Positions 1-8,137 of a stretch of 42,832 bases of DNA are shown one piece after another; within the stretch, counting starts at the first letter, position 1, and every line of letters begins with the position of its first letter. This DNA is from VFZS01 sp964353255 (GTDB lineage Bacteria > Acidobacteriota > Terriglobia > Bryobacterales > Bryobacteraceae): contig CAYGVJ010000029.1 of assembly GCA_964353255.1 (NCBI GenBank), positions 1 to 42,832 of the forward strand. The letters run 5' to 3'. The notes below the pieces were generated by a model. It was not told where the DNA came from, searched no databases, and saw only the letters and a list, made by a program, of their open reading frames with translations. Position numbers and translations under genes: made by a program.

Positions 1-683
1 TCGTAGGTGTTGGTCATCACCTTGAATTCCTGCACCGCCTCGACGTTGGGCGCAATCTGCCACGAGCCGCCGGCGTCGCTGATGGGCGCGCCGTTCAGCA
101 GGAACAGGTTGCCGCCCTGGCGGGCCCCGTTGATCTTGTAACTGCTGTTAACGTCCCAGCCCCGCGTGCCTGAGAAACCGCCCGGTCCGAAGTCCAGTTG
201 CCCGAAGATCACGCCCGGCGTCAGCGACATCAGCATGTAGGTCTGGCGCCCGTTCAGCGGGTATTGCGCGACCTTGATGGGATCGAACACCAGGCCGCGG
301 CTGGCGTCGGCGGTGTCGATCGTCTCCTGCTGGCCGATCACGGTAATCTCTGTCGCCGTCTGGCCCACTGTCATCTGGAATCCGAGATTCAGTTTCTGGG
401 CCACCTGGAGCGTGATCATCTCGCGCTTCATGGTCTGAAATCCCGCCGCCGACACCTCGACGTTGTAATTGCCGGGATCCAGGTACGGAATCGTGTAGAC
501 CCCCTCCGCGGTGGTCTTCACTTCCTTGGTTTCATTGGTGGCGACATTCGTCGCCTTCACCGTTGCGTTCGGAATGGCTGCGCCGCTGGGGTCCGTGACC
601 TGCCCGGTCAGCGTCGCCCGGAAGTCCTGGGCCGGCAGAGCCGCGGCCAGCAGCACAAACGCCAATGCACTTCTTACAACCAT
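1..683 (-). CDS. TonB-dependent receptor with carboxypeptidase-regulatory N-terminus (partial)
   Basis: This is the first ~227 codons of an outer-membrane receptor that continues beyond base 1. It starts at ATG 683 with a purine-rich AAAGGGGGAAG just upstream. A signal peptide (MVVRSALAFVLLAAALPAQ) is followed at residues ~20-105 by a carboxypeptidase-regulatory-like beta-sandwich, with TGQVTDPSGAAIPNATV and the YTIPYLDPGNYNVEVSAAGF stretch. A plug-like region follows (LNGRQTYMLMSLTPGV, SSYKINGARQGGNLFLLNGA). This order is typical of the Oar-like receptors that acidobacteria carry in many copies, thought to import oligosaccharides or peptides using TonB energy. The ligand cannot be read from this fragment. 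It is transcribed away from the lipoprotein at 854. Confidence 0.9.
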   Translation of the reverse strand, partial: MVVRSALAFVLLAAALPAQDFRATLTGQVTDPSGAAIPNATVKATNVATNETKEVKTTAEGVYTIPYLDPGNYNVEVSAAGFQTMKREMITLQVAQKLNLGFQMTVGQTATEITVIGQQETIDTADASRGLVFDPIKVAQYPLNGRQTYMLMSLTPGVIFGQLDFGPGGFSGTRGWDVNSSYKINGARQGGNLFLLNGAPISDAGGSWQIAPNVEAVQEFKVMTNTY

Positions 684-733
684 GTCTTCCCCCTTTCACC
701 CGGGATTTCCATTCTGGCTCCCGATTGTCAGCT

Positions 734-760
734 AGTATACACCCACTGGCCTCCTGTCAA
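734..760 (-). promoter_or_regulatory. Promoter of the TonB receptor gene
   Basis: On the minus strand a perfect -35 hexamer TTGACA (755-760) is followed by TATACT (734-739). The spacer is 15 bases, a little short of the usual 16-18. The leader is about 45 bases and carries a purine-rich ribosome binding site. Assigned from sequence match only. Confidence 0.55.
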
Positions 761-837
761 TCCTGGGACCCGCCATGGAGCGGCTGGCAGCGTTTCTGCA
801 CCGGTGCTAAGCCTGCCCTTCCCTGGCCGGCTTGGGT

Positions 838-843
838 TACACT
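838..843 (+). promoter_or_regulatory. -10 box TACACT close to the lipoprotein start
   Basis: TACACT lies 10 bases before the GTG at 854, and no Shine-Dalgarno sequence lies between them. The transcript would be leaderless or nearly so. No good -35 is visible. Confidence 0.35.
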
Positions 844-853
844 GGCCCTTTCG

Positions 854-1393
854 GTGGTCAATCTGCGATCGATTACGCTTCCCCTCGCCGCGCTCCTGCT
901 GCTCTCCTGCGGCGCGCCCGCGCCGGAGAGCTACCCGCCCCCCGCCCAGCGCCGCGCTCCTTCCGAATCGGAGTCGCGCCCCGTTGGCCCGTTCGTGAGC
1001 ATGGACGACCCGGACGTAGAGAATTACGTCATCCGCGACGTCAGCCTGGGGATCGAGGCGGGCAAGTGGCGCTGGACTTACCGCCGCCCTGAGCTGCGGT
1101 TCTGGCTGGACTCGACCGCCGACCAGAAGCTGGTAGTGGACTTGGTCGTCGCGGACGCCACCCTGGCTAAGACCGGGCCGGTCACGATTTCTTTCTACGT
1201 CAACGACAAGTTGCTCGGCCAGCAGCACTGCCCCAAGTCCGGCGACTACCACTTCGAAAAAGGAGTTCCCGCCTCCTGGCTGCGCACCGACGCCTTCACT
1301 ATCGTGGCGGCCGAAGCCGACAAGCTCTGGGTTTCCCCCACCGACGGCGCGCGGTTGGGATTCATCCTCGTCCGGGCCGGGTTCGTTTCCTGA
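854..1393 (+). CDS. Hypothetical lipoprotein
   Basis: A 179-residue protein of unknown function. The frame is open further upstream, but residues from GTG 854 give a clean lipoprotein signal: VVNLRSITLPLAALLLLSC, with the lipobox LLSC and the modified cysteine at residue 19. A Pro/Arg-rich linker (to ~45) leads to a compact beta-rich domain with YVIRDVSLGIEAGKWRW, ELRFWLDSTADQKLVVDLVV and PVTISFYVNDKLLG. I do not recognise the family. Its stop overlaps the start of the next gene (TGATG at 1391-1395), so it is probably translationally coupled to the membrane glycosyltransferase-like protein. A role in envelope glycan assembly is inferred from context only. Confidence 0.7.
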   Translation: MVNLRSITLPLAALLLLSCGAPAPESYPPPAQRRAPSESESRPVGPFVSMDDPDVENYVIRDVSLGIEAGKWRWTYRRPELRFWLDSTADQKLVVDLVVADATLAKTGPVTISFYVNDKLLGQQHCPKSGDYHFEKGVPASWLRTDAFTIVAAEADKLWVSPTDGARLGFILVRAGFVS

Positions 1394-3618
1394 TGCCGGC
1401 GCCAGCTCAGATACTTCTTGCCGCCGGCTTCACCGCCGGGGCCTGCCTGGCTTCCGGAAACCTCCTGTTGCGCGCTCTCCGGTTACGCTTCCGGCGTGAG
1501 GAGAAGCACATCTTCGCTTTCGTGAGCGGGGCGGCGTGCTGGAGCGGGCTCGTCTTTCTGCTGGCGGCCGCGGGGCTGGCGCGGCGCGGGGTCTTCCTGG
1601 CCGCCGGCTTGCTCGTAATCCTGGCGGCGCTGAAATGGGGCCGGTCGCAACCGGCGCCTCCGCCGGAGCCGGCCCCGCCACGCCTGCCCACACTCTGGAA
1701 GGCGCTCTTTGGCGTGATCTTCGCCGCCTTCGCCGTGCTCTACTTTTTCAACGCCCTGGCGCCCGAGATAAGTCCCGACGGCAGCACTTACCACCTCGGC
1801 CTGGTGGCCCGCTACCTCCGCGAGCACGGCTTCCAGCGCATCACCACCAGCATGTACGCCAACCTCTCGCAGGGCATGGAAATGCTCTTCCTGTTCGCCT
1901 TCGCCTTTGGAAAGCACTCCGCCGCGGCCCTGGTGCATTTCGCGTTCCTGCTGGCGCTGCCTCTGGCCATGCTGGCCTACGCCCGCCGCATAGGCTTCCC
2001 CAGGGCGGGTGTCGTCGGGTCCCTGCTGGTTTTCGCCAGCCCGATCGTAGGGGTTGCCGGGATCAGCGCTTACAACGACGTGGCGGTGGCCTGCGTTGTG
2101 TTTGCCGTCTTCTACCTGCTGGAAATCTGGGACCAACAACCCAGCCCGGCGCTCCTGGTTCCCATCGGGCTGCTGGCCGGCTTCGGTTACGCCATCAAGT
2201 ACACGGCGTTCCTGGCAGTTCCCTACGCCCTGGGGCGAGTCGGCTGGAAGCTCTGGCGCGCCCGCCAGCCTGTCCGCCGCCCCCTGGCCGTCATCAGCCT
2301 TTGCGCCCTGCTGATGATAGTGCCGTGGATGGCCAAGAACTGGATCTTGCTTGGCAACCCGGTTTCGCCATTCTTCAATCGCTTCTTCCCGAACCCCTAC
2401 GTCCGTGTTTCCTTCGAGCAGGAATACTCCCAACACATGCGTCACTACCTGGGACTGGACAGCTACTGGGCCATCCCGCTGGAGGCCACCGTCCGGGGCG
2501 AGGTGGTTCACGGCATGTTGGGCCCGCTGTTCCTGCTGGCGCCTTTGGCCTTGCTGGGGCTTCGGTACCCGCCCGGGCGCCGCCTGTTGCTGGCGGCGGG
2601 CGTCTTCGCACTGACCTACGCGACGAACGTAGGCACCCGCTTCCTGGTCCCCAGCCTGCCCTTCCTCAGCCTGGCCATGGGCTTGGCCATACTGACCTCT
2701 TGGCGGTGGGTAGCGCCCGGCATCATCGTGGCGCACGGGCTGCTCTCCTGGCCGGGCATCTTGGGCCTTTACTGTCGCCAGCACACCTGGCGGCTCAAGG
2801 AGATCCCGGTGCAGGGGGCGCTGCGTAAGGTCCCGGAGGGCGTCTTCGTGGCCGAACGGCAGCCGCGCTACACCACTACCCGGGTGATTGAGGGGCTGGT
2901 GCCCCCCGGCGGCAAGGTGTTCACCTTCGGCGGGGCTCTGGACGCTTATACTTCGCGCGAGCTGCTGGTGGGCTACCAGTCGGCTCAGGCCAACTTGCTC
3001 GCCGACATCCTGCTGGCGCCCATGCTGCTAGACGAACAGCCGCTCTGGGAGCTTCAGTTCCGCTTCCCGGCCCAGTCGGTACGCAAACTGCGCGTGGTTC
3101 AGACCGCCGGCCCTGCTCCGGGCGAGTGGAACGTGCGCGAGCTGCGGGTCTTTCGCGGCAAGGAGGAACTCCCCCGCGCGCCCCACTGGCGCCTGCGGGC
3201 CTATCCGAACCCCTGGGACGTGCAACTGGCGTTCGATAACTCCCTGGTCACACGCTGGCGGAGCTGGCAGACGTTGTTTCCCGGCATGTTCCTGGAGGTC
3301 GATTTTCGCGGCCTCCAGAATCCGGACTCCCTGAGCCTGGAGTGCTCCCCGGATCAGGGTGCCATTCGCCTCCGAGTGGACGCCGAGACCGCCTCGGGGG
3401 AATGGAAAACACTGGCTGCCAGCTATGCCACGCTCGAGCGCCGCCGGCCAAGCGGCCTGCGCCAACTGGCCTCCGAGGAGTTCAAGGCTCGTGGCGTAGA
3501 TTACCTGCTGCTGTACGACTACGAGGATTGGGCCAGGGAGTTCTGGAGCAAACGGAAGAGCTGGGGCCTGACGCTGCTGGATCACCAGCGCGCGGCGCGG
3601 CTGTACTGGCTGGATTGA
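1393..3618 (+). CDS. GT-C type membrane glycosyltransferase-like protein with C-terminal sandwich domain
   Basis: A 741-residue polytopic protein. Residues ~1-470 hold about ten hydrophobic helices. An acidic motif sits in the first periplasmic loop (PDGSTYHLGL; D129, Y133, H134), as in GT-C enzymes that use polyprenyl-phosphate sugars. Residues ~470-741 are soluble. The part at ~578-680, with WNVRELRVF, then FDNSLVTRWRSW and GMFLEVDFRGL, resembles a discoidin/F5-8 type C galactose-binding sandwich. Its start overlaps the lipoprotein stop, and its stop overlaps the ribosome binding site of a second GT-C-like gene 8 bases on. Donor and acceptor are unknown. It could be a non-catalytic relative, since the GT-C fold diverges strongly. 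Confidence 0.75.
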   Translation: MPAPAQILLAAGFTAGACLASGNLLLRALRLRFRREEKHIFAFVSGAACWSGLVFLLAAAGLARRGVFLAAGLLVILAALKWGRSQPAPPPEPAPPRLPTLWKALFGVIFAAFAVLYFFNALAPEISPDGSTYHLGLVARYLREHGFQRITTSMYANLSQGMEMLFLFAFAFGKHSAAALVHFAFLLALPLAMLAYARRIGFPRAGVVGSLLVFASPIVGVAGISAYNDVAVACVVFAVFYLLEIWDQQPSPALLVPIGLLAGFGYAIKYTAFLAVPYALGRVGWKLWRARQPVRRPLAVISLCALLMIVPWMAKNWILLGNPVSPFFNRFFPNPYVRVSFEQEYSQHMRHYLGLDSYWAIPLEATVRGEVVHGMLGPLFLLAPLALLGLRYPPGRRLLLAAGVFALTYATNVGTRFLVPSLPFLSLAMGLAILTSWRWVAPGIIVAHGLLSWPGILGLYCRQHTWRLKEIPVQGALRKVPEGVFVAERQPRYTTTRVIEGLVPPGGKVFTFGGALDAYTSRELLVGYQSAQANLLADILLAPMLLDEQPLWELQFRFPAQSVRKLRVVQTAGPAPGEWNVRELRVFRGKEELPRAPHWRLRAYPNPWDVQLAFDNSLVTRWRSWQTLFPGMFLEVDFRGLQNPDSLSLECSPDQGAIRLRVDAETASGEWKTLAASYATLERRRPSGLRQLASEEFKARGVDYLLLYDYEDWAREFWSKRKSWGLTLLDHQRAARLYWLD

Positions 3619-3626
3619 GGAGCACG

Positions 3627-5135
3627 GTGCGCGGCAAACCCATTACCCTGCGGCTGGCCCAGGCCCTGCTGCTGGCCCTGTTTGCCGTGAACGTCTACCG
3701 CGCCGCCAGTCAATCCATCACCTGCGATGAGGCTTGCACCTACAACGAGTTTCTGGCCGGCAGCCCTTGGCAACTGGTCAGGTCCTACGAAGCCTCCCAT
3801 CACGTCCTGTACACGGCGCTGGCCAAGCTCTCCATCTCCGTGCTCGGCCTTTCGGAGTTCACCCTGCGCATCCCCGCCCTGCTGGGCGGGCTGCTCTACC
3901 TGACCACCGCCTGCCGCCTGTGCGTGTACTTGTTTGGGGAAGGCCTCTTCTTCCTGCTCGCCTTTGCCGGCCTGAGCCTGAATCCCTATCTGCTGGACTT
4001 CCTGTCGGCGGCGCGCGGCTACGGCCTGGCGCTGGGGCTGTGTCTTTGGGCCCTCTATCACCTGCTGCGGTACGTCGATGCCCGGGTCGCCGATGCGCCG
4101 CTGGCGGGACTGGCGCACCTGCACAAGGCGGCGGTTGGACTGGCGCTTTCGGTGGCGGCGAACCTCACGCTGCTGCTCCCCTGCGCGGCGTTGGCGTTCC
4201 TGCTGCTGATCATCCTGGCCGCGGATGCTCTCCTGGCCGGCGGGCGCTTGACGATGGCGCGCCAGTTGGCGCACGCCGCCGACCACTTCGTGGCGCCCGG
4301 GGTGCTGATCGCTGTTCTGCTCCTGGCGCTCCCCCTCAGCCATGCGCACCCGGACCAGTTCTTCCTGGGAATGCGGACACTCCGCGCAAGCCTGCAAGAC
4401 CTGCTCAGCGCTGCGCTGGTGACTCATAGCAGCGCGTGGCTGGATTTCAAGAGGTTCGAGTCCGCGATCTGGCAAGCGGGCAGGATGGTGGTCCCGCTGG
4501 TGTTGCTGCTCATCGCGGGAACGCTGCTGGCGATCCTCCGCCGCTGGCGACGCGCAAGAGACTTCCGAAGCCTGGACCGGGGGGACCGCTTTCTCTGGTT
4601 CTGCGGGGGCGCGATGCTCGTGTCGCTGGCCGGCCTGATCGCCGCGCATTATGCTTTCGGCGTGCCGTATCCCGTGGGCCGCAGCGGGCTGTACTTCCTG
4701 CCGCTGTTCCTGCTGGCCTGCTCGACGCTGCTGGCGCGGCTTTCCAGGCGCCCGGCGGCGCGCTGGGCGGGACCGCTGGTTCTATCTCTGATGCTGATCC
4801 AGTTCCTGCTTCGCTTCGATGTCACGCACTACGCCGACTGGTCCGGGGAAGCGGCCACTCGCAGAATGGTGGAAGTGATCCGAGCCCGCCAGGCGCTCCA
4901 CCCACAAGACAAGGTGCGCGTGGGCGCCACCTGGGAGCTGGCGCCCGGCCTGAACTTCTATCGCCAGCTCTACAAGCTGGGCTGGATGGAGCCGGTGGCC
5001 CGCGAGGGGCCGAAGGCGCCCTGCGATTACTTCGTATTGCTTCAGCGGGACGCGGCCCTTCTCGACAAGCTTCGCCTGACTGTGCTCCACCAGGACGCCC
5101 GCTTCGGCGTCCTCCTGGCCGCGCCGCAACGCTGA
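3627..5135 (+). CDS. GT-C type (ArnT/PMT-like) membrane glycosyltransferase-like protein
   Basis: A 502-residue membrane protein. The GTG at 3627 is preferred because TGAGGAG (3616-3622, overlapping the previous stop) lies at good spacing; the longer open frame upstream runs inside the preceding gene. After the first helix comes the acidic GT-C signature ITCDEACTYNEF (D34, E35). EFTLRIPALLGGLLYL follows, as in family GT39/GT83 proteins, and then many hydrophobic helices. The last ~100 residues are soluble (VRVGATWELAPGLNFYRQLY). The likely reaction is sugar transfer from a lipid-linked donor on the outer face of the inner membrane. It is second of a glycosyltransferase pair in one operon; substrates cannot be inferred. 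Confidence 0.8.
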   Translation: MRGKPITLRLAQALLLALFAVNVYRAASQSITCDEACTYNEFLAGSPWQLVRSYEASHHVLYTALAKLSISVLGLSEFTLRIPALLGGLLYLTTACRLCVYLFGEGLFFLLAFAGLSLNPYLLDFLSAARGYGLALGLCLWALYHLLRYVDARVADAPLAGLAHLHKAAVGLALSVAANLTLLLPCAALAFLLLIILAADALLAGGRLTMARQLAHAADHFVAPGVLIAVLLLALPLSHAHPDQFFLGMRTLRASLQDLLSAALVTHSSAWLDFKRFESAIWQAGRMVVPLVLLLIAGTLLAILRRWRRARDFRSLDRGDRFLWFCGGAMLVSLAGLIAAHYAFGVPYPVGRSGLYFLPLFLLACSTLLARLSRRPAARWAGPLVLSLMLIQFLLRFDVTHYADWSGEAATRRMVEVIRARQALHPQDKVRVGATWELAPGLNFYRQLYKLGWMEPVAREGPKAPCDYFVLLQRDAALLDKLRLTVLHQDARFGVLLAAPQR

Positions 5136-5166
5136 GGCCCGCTTGCGGGTGCCGTGGCCCATCTGC

Positions 5167-5172
5167 GACACT
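5167..5172 (+). promoter_or_regulatory. -10-like GACACT before the DUF3108 gene
   Basis: GACACT ends 8 bases before the ATG at 5181, with no Shine-Dalgarno between them. The spacing would place the transcript start at or next to the ATG. This is suggestive only, since T at the first -10 position is missing. Confidence 0.25.
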
Positions 5173-5180
5173 CATCTTTC

Positions 5181-5975
5181 ATGCTGGCTCTCGACCGCGT
5201 CCGGCCGGCAGCGGCGGCGTTTCTGTTATCGCTGTGCCTCGGAGGGGCGCAGACGAGCTCCTCTGAACCGGCCGCTGTAGCGCTTCCGGTTCCGCCGGGC
5301 GGCGAGATCCTTCGTTACCACGTCGAGTGGCGGCTCATTCACGCCGGCAACGCCAAGCTCTCCTGGACCCCGTCCCAGGCGTCGGGATCGGCCGGCTGGG
5401 AGGCCCGCCTGGATCTGGAATCCGTCGGGCTGGTCTCGCGGCTGTACAAGGTTGACGACCACTACACCTCCGCCTTCGACGGCCAGCTCTGCGTGACGAA
5501 CTCTGCGATGCTGACCCAAGAGGGCAGCCGCCGCCGGGAAACCATGGTCACCTTCGACAGCCAGAACCGCAAGGCCAGCTACCTGGAACGCGACCTGGTG
5601 AAGAAGACCGTGGTGGCCACGCACGAGATCGACATCCCGGCCTGCGTGCACGACGTCATCAGCGGCCTCTACCTTCTGCGCAGGCTGCGGCTGGAGCCGG
5701 GTGAGTCCGTTCAGATCCCGCTTAGCGACGGCAAGAAGAGTATCCAGGCCCGCGTCGAAGCCCAGGAGCGCGAAACCGTGCGCACGCGCGCCGGCTCCTT
5801 TCGGACCGTCCGCTACGAAGCCTTTCTCTTCAACAACGTCTTCTTCCGGCGCAGGGGCCGCCTGTTCGTCTGGCTCACCGACGACCAGCGGCGCTTGCCC
5901 GTGCAGGTCCGCATCCGGTTGCCCTTCTACATCGGCACCCTCACCCTGGAACTCGAAAAGGAGGAGAAAGCGTGA
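5181..5975 (+). CDS. DUF3108 domain-containing secreted protein
   Basis: A 264-residue protein. The ATG at 5181 gives a compact signal peptide (MLALDRVRPAAAAFLLSLCL); a GTG at 5154 in the same frame is an alternative start. The mature part matches the DUF3108 pattern: GGEILRYHVEWRLIHAGNAKL near the start, RLYKVDDHYTSAFD, DVISGLYLLRRLRLEPGES and RLPVQVRIRLPFYIGTLTLE at the end. The family is a periplasmic beta-rich fold of unknown function, often near envelope genes. The stop overlaps the GTG of the SGNH hydrolase by four bases (GTGA, 5972-5975), so the two are co-translated. Confidence 0.85.
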   Translation: MLALDRVRPAAAAFLLSLCLGGAQTSSSEPAAVALPVPPGGEILRYHVEWRLIHAGNAKLSWTPSQASGSAGWEARLDLESVGLVSRLYKVDDHYTSAFDGQLCVTNSAMLTQEGSRRRETMVTFDSQNRKASYLERDLVKKTVVATHEIDIPACVHDVISGLYLLRRLRLEPGESVQIPLSDGKKSIQARVEAQERETVRTRAGSFRTVRYEAFLFNNVFFRRRGRLFVWLTDDQRRLPVQVRIRLPFYIGTLTLELEKEEKA

Positions 5976-7051
5976 GACGATTCTTGTGCCTGTCCGCGCT
6001 TTCGGCAGCGCTCACCGCCGCCTTCGCGCAGCAACGCCCCTTGTTGTCCGGCCCGCAGGCCCTCGAACAGTTTGAGCGCGCGGCGCAGTTGATGGAATCC
6101 ACCTCGGCCAGCGCGCCGGGACTGGCGCGCGCCGCGGCCCCCCTTGTCGAGAACGCCCGGCAGGCCGCCCTCACTCTGCGCACGCTGGGCGGCCAGAATG
6201 CCCCACTGACCTACGCCCTTCTGACCAACCTGCGCGCCTACTTGGCCCTGGCCGACGCGGTGCCCAAGCCTTTCCCCCTGCCGGAGGAATCCGCGCGGCA
6301 GTTCTCCGAGCTGCGCGAGCGCCTGGTTCGGATCGAGACGCATTTCACCGCTTTGCTCGAACAGAGGGAAGCGCAATTGCGCAACCCCGACCGCGACAAC
6401 CTCCGGCGTTACGCCGAGGCCAACGCCAAGCTCCCGCCCCCGCAAGCGGATCGCCCCCGCGTGGTTTTCCTCGGCGACTCGATCACCGACGGCTGGCGGC
6501 TGAACGAGTACTTCCCCGAGCGCGATTTCGTCAACCGCGGCATCAGCGGGCAGATCACGGGCGAGATGCTGGGCCGCATGATGGCCGACGTGATCGCCGT
6601 GCAGCCCACCCTGGTCCTGGTGCTGGCCGGCACCAATGACATCGGGCGCGGGATCGCCGTCGAGACCATCCAGAACAACCTGACCATGATCGCGGAGCTG
6701 GCCGAGGCGCACAAGATGAAGCCGCTGTTCGCCACGCTGCTGCCGGTCAGCGACTACCACCAGGACCGCAATCCGCAATTCGAGCAGAGCAAGCGCCGCC
6801 CGCCGGCCACTATACGCGAGCTGAACACCTGGCTGGCCGGCTTCTGCCGTCGGCGCGGCTACCTGTGTGTGGACTACTTCTCCGCGCTGGCCGACTCCGC
6901 CGGGTTCCTCAAAGCCGAGCTTTCCGACGACGGCCTGCACCCCAACTCGAGCGGTTACCGCATCATGGCCCCCATCGCGCTGGCCGCCATCGACCAGGCG
7001 CTGGCTGCCATGCAGCCCAAGGCTCGCAAGAAGCGCTTCGGACTCTTCTAG
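5972..7051 (+). CDS. Secreted SGNH/GDSL hydrolase
   Basis: A 359-residue esterase-type enzyme that starts at GTG 5972 behind a strong AAGGAGG. A signal peptide (to ~Q20) and a helical N-terminal region of ~130 residues precede the SGNH fold. The four blocks are visible: FLGDSITDGW (nucleophile S170), GISGQ (G193), GTNDIG (N222) and SDDGLHPN (D320, H323). Such enzymes remove acyl or acetyl groups from carbohydrates or lipids. Lying after glycosyltransferase-like genes, a role in deacylating a cell-surface or plant glycan is plausible but not shown. The N-terminal helical extension is unusual for small SGNH hydrolases. Confidence 0.9.
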   Translation: MRRFLCLSALSAALTAAFAQQRPLLSGPQALEQFERAAQLMESTSASAPGLARAAAPLVENARQAALTLRTLGGQNAPLTYALLTNLRAYLALADAVPKPFPLPEESARQFSELRERLVRIETHFTALLEQREAQLRNPDRDNLRRYAEANAKLPPPQADRPRVVFLGDSITDGWRLNEYFPERDFVNRGISGQITGEMLGRMMADVIAVQPTLVLVLAGTNDIGRGIAVETIQNNLTMIAELAEAHKMKPLFATLLPVSDYHQDRNPQFEQSKRRPPATIRELNTWLAGFCRRRGYLCVDYFSALADSAGFLKAELSDDGLHPNSSGYRIMAPIALAAIDQALAAMQPKARKKRFGLF

Positions 7052-7060
7052 TTCCTGCGC

Positions 7061-7066
7061 GACAAT
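7061..7066 (+). promoter_or_regulatory. -10-like GACAAT before a secreted-protein gene
   Basis: GACAAT is separated from the ATG at 7073 by only six bases (AGAAGT). If used, transcription would start at or beside the ATG, giving a leaderless mRNA. AGAAG could instead act as a poor, very close ribosome binding site. Confidence 0.35.
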
Positions 7067-7072
7067 AGAAGT

Positions 7073-8137
7073 ATGCGGGTCCTGGCAGCGTTGCTGGTTC
7101 TCTGGCCGCTGGCGCGGCTGGAAGCCCAGACCCGGCTGACGGTCGAGCAGGTGGTGTCCTTCGTCCGCTCCTCGATCACGCTCAAGCAGGAGGACCACCG
7201 GGTCGCCGGCTACTTGCGTCGCGTCACGCTGGTCGAACGCCTCGACGACCGGACCATCGAGCTGCTCCAGGGGGAAGGCGCGGGACCCAGAACCGTCGAG
7301 GCGCTGCATGAACTGAGAGACGCCTCGCAGGGACTGCCCGCCCCGGCTCCGCCCGCCCCCCAGCCGGTTCTCGAACCCATTCCGCCACCCACTCCCGAGG
7401 AGCAGGCGAGCGTCCTCAAGCAGGTGCGAGAGTATGCCCTCGGCTACACCAAGCATCTCCCGGACTTCATCTGCACCCAGGTGACCCGGCGCTACATCGA
7501 CCCCAACGGCCTGGAGTTCTGGCGCCAGGAGGATGTCATCACCGCCCGGCTCACCTACTTCGAGCAGCGCGAAGACTACAAGGTGATCCTGCTGAACAGC
7601 CGGATGGTGAACACGTCCTACGCGGCGCTGGGCGGGGCCATCTCGACGGGGGAGTTCGGCAGCATGTTGCGCGAGATCTTCGACCCCGCCACCGAGACCC
7701 GCTTTCAGTGGGAACGCTGGGCCACGCTGCGTGGCAGCCGGGCGCACGTCTTCTCTTACTCGGTCACCCAGCCGCGCTCGCACTGGCACGTCACCTACCA
7801 GAAGATCGCCGAGACCACCCCGGGCTATCGCGGCTTCATTTACGTGGACCGGGACACGCTCAGCGTGCTCCGGGTCACGCTGGAAGCCTTGCTGCCGCCC
7901 GACTTCCCCCTCCAGCAGGTCTCCACCATGCTGGACTACGATTTCGCCGAGATCGCCGGCGGGCGCTACATGCTTCCGCTGAAGGCGGTGATGCGGATGC
8001 GAGACGGCAAGCTGCTCGCCAAGAACGACGTCGAGTTCCGCATGTACCGCAAGTTCGCCGCCGACGCCACGGTCACCTACGAGACGCCGCCGCCCCTACC
8101 CGAGGAGAAGACCAAGGAGCAGCCGCCGAAGCCGTAG
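7073..8137 (+). CDS. Secreted protein of unknown function
   Basis: A 354-residue protein with an N-terminal signal peptide (MRVLAALLVLWPLARLEAQ). Residues ~20-85 form a helical segment (LTVEQVVSFVRSSITLKQ). A Pro-rich linker (~90-110) leads to a beta-rich domain with DFICTQVTRRYIDP, DYKVILLNSRMVNTSY and GFIYVDRDTLSVLRVTLEAL. The last stretch, where sheet residues alternate and a bound-lipid cavity would be expected, loosely recalls LolA/LolB-like folds, but that is only an impression. The C-terminus is Pro/Lys/Glu-rich. I do not recognise the family. It is last in the + strand operon and is followed immediately by palindromic repeats. Confidence 0.7.
   Translation: MRVLAALLVLWPLARLEAQTRLTVEQVVSFVRSSITLKQEDHRVAGYLRRVTLVERLDDRTIELLQGEGAGPRTVEALHELRDASQGLPAPAPPAPQPVLEPIPPPTPEEQASVLKQVREYALGYTKHLPDFICTQVTRRYIDPNGLEFWRQEDVITARLTYFEQREDYKVILLNSRMVNTSYAALGGAISTGEFGSMLREIFDPATETRFQWERWATLRGSRAHVFSYSVTQPRSHWHVTYQKIAETTPGYRGFIYVDRDTLSVLRVTLEALLPPDFPLQQVSTMLDYDFAEIAGGRYMLPLKAVMRMRDGKLLAKNDVEFRMYRKFAADATVTYETPPPLPEEKTKEQPPKP

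Noticed and set aside
3342..3626. Upstream extension of the second GT-C frame
   Set aside because: It would overlap the first GT-C gene in another frame; GTG 3627 has a good ribosome binding site.
5137..5150. Small CCCGC/GCGGG hairpin after the second GT-C gene
   Set aside because: Only five base pairs, no T-run; too weak for a terminator call.
5927..7789. 620-codon open frame on the minus strand
   Set aside because: It lies antisense to the SGNH and secreted-protein genes, which carry clear signal peptides and motifs. GC-rich DNA leaves opposite frames open; its predicted protein has no recognisable domain.
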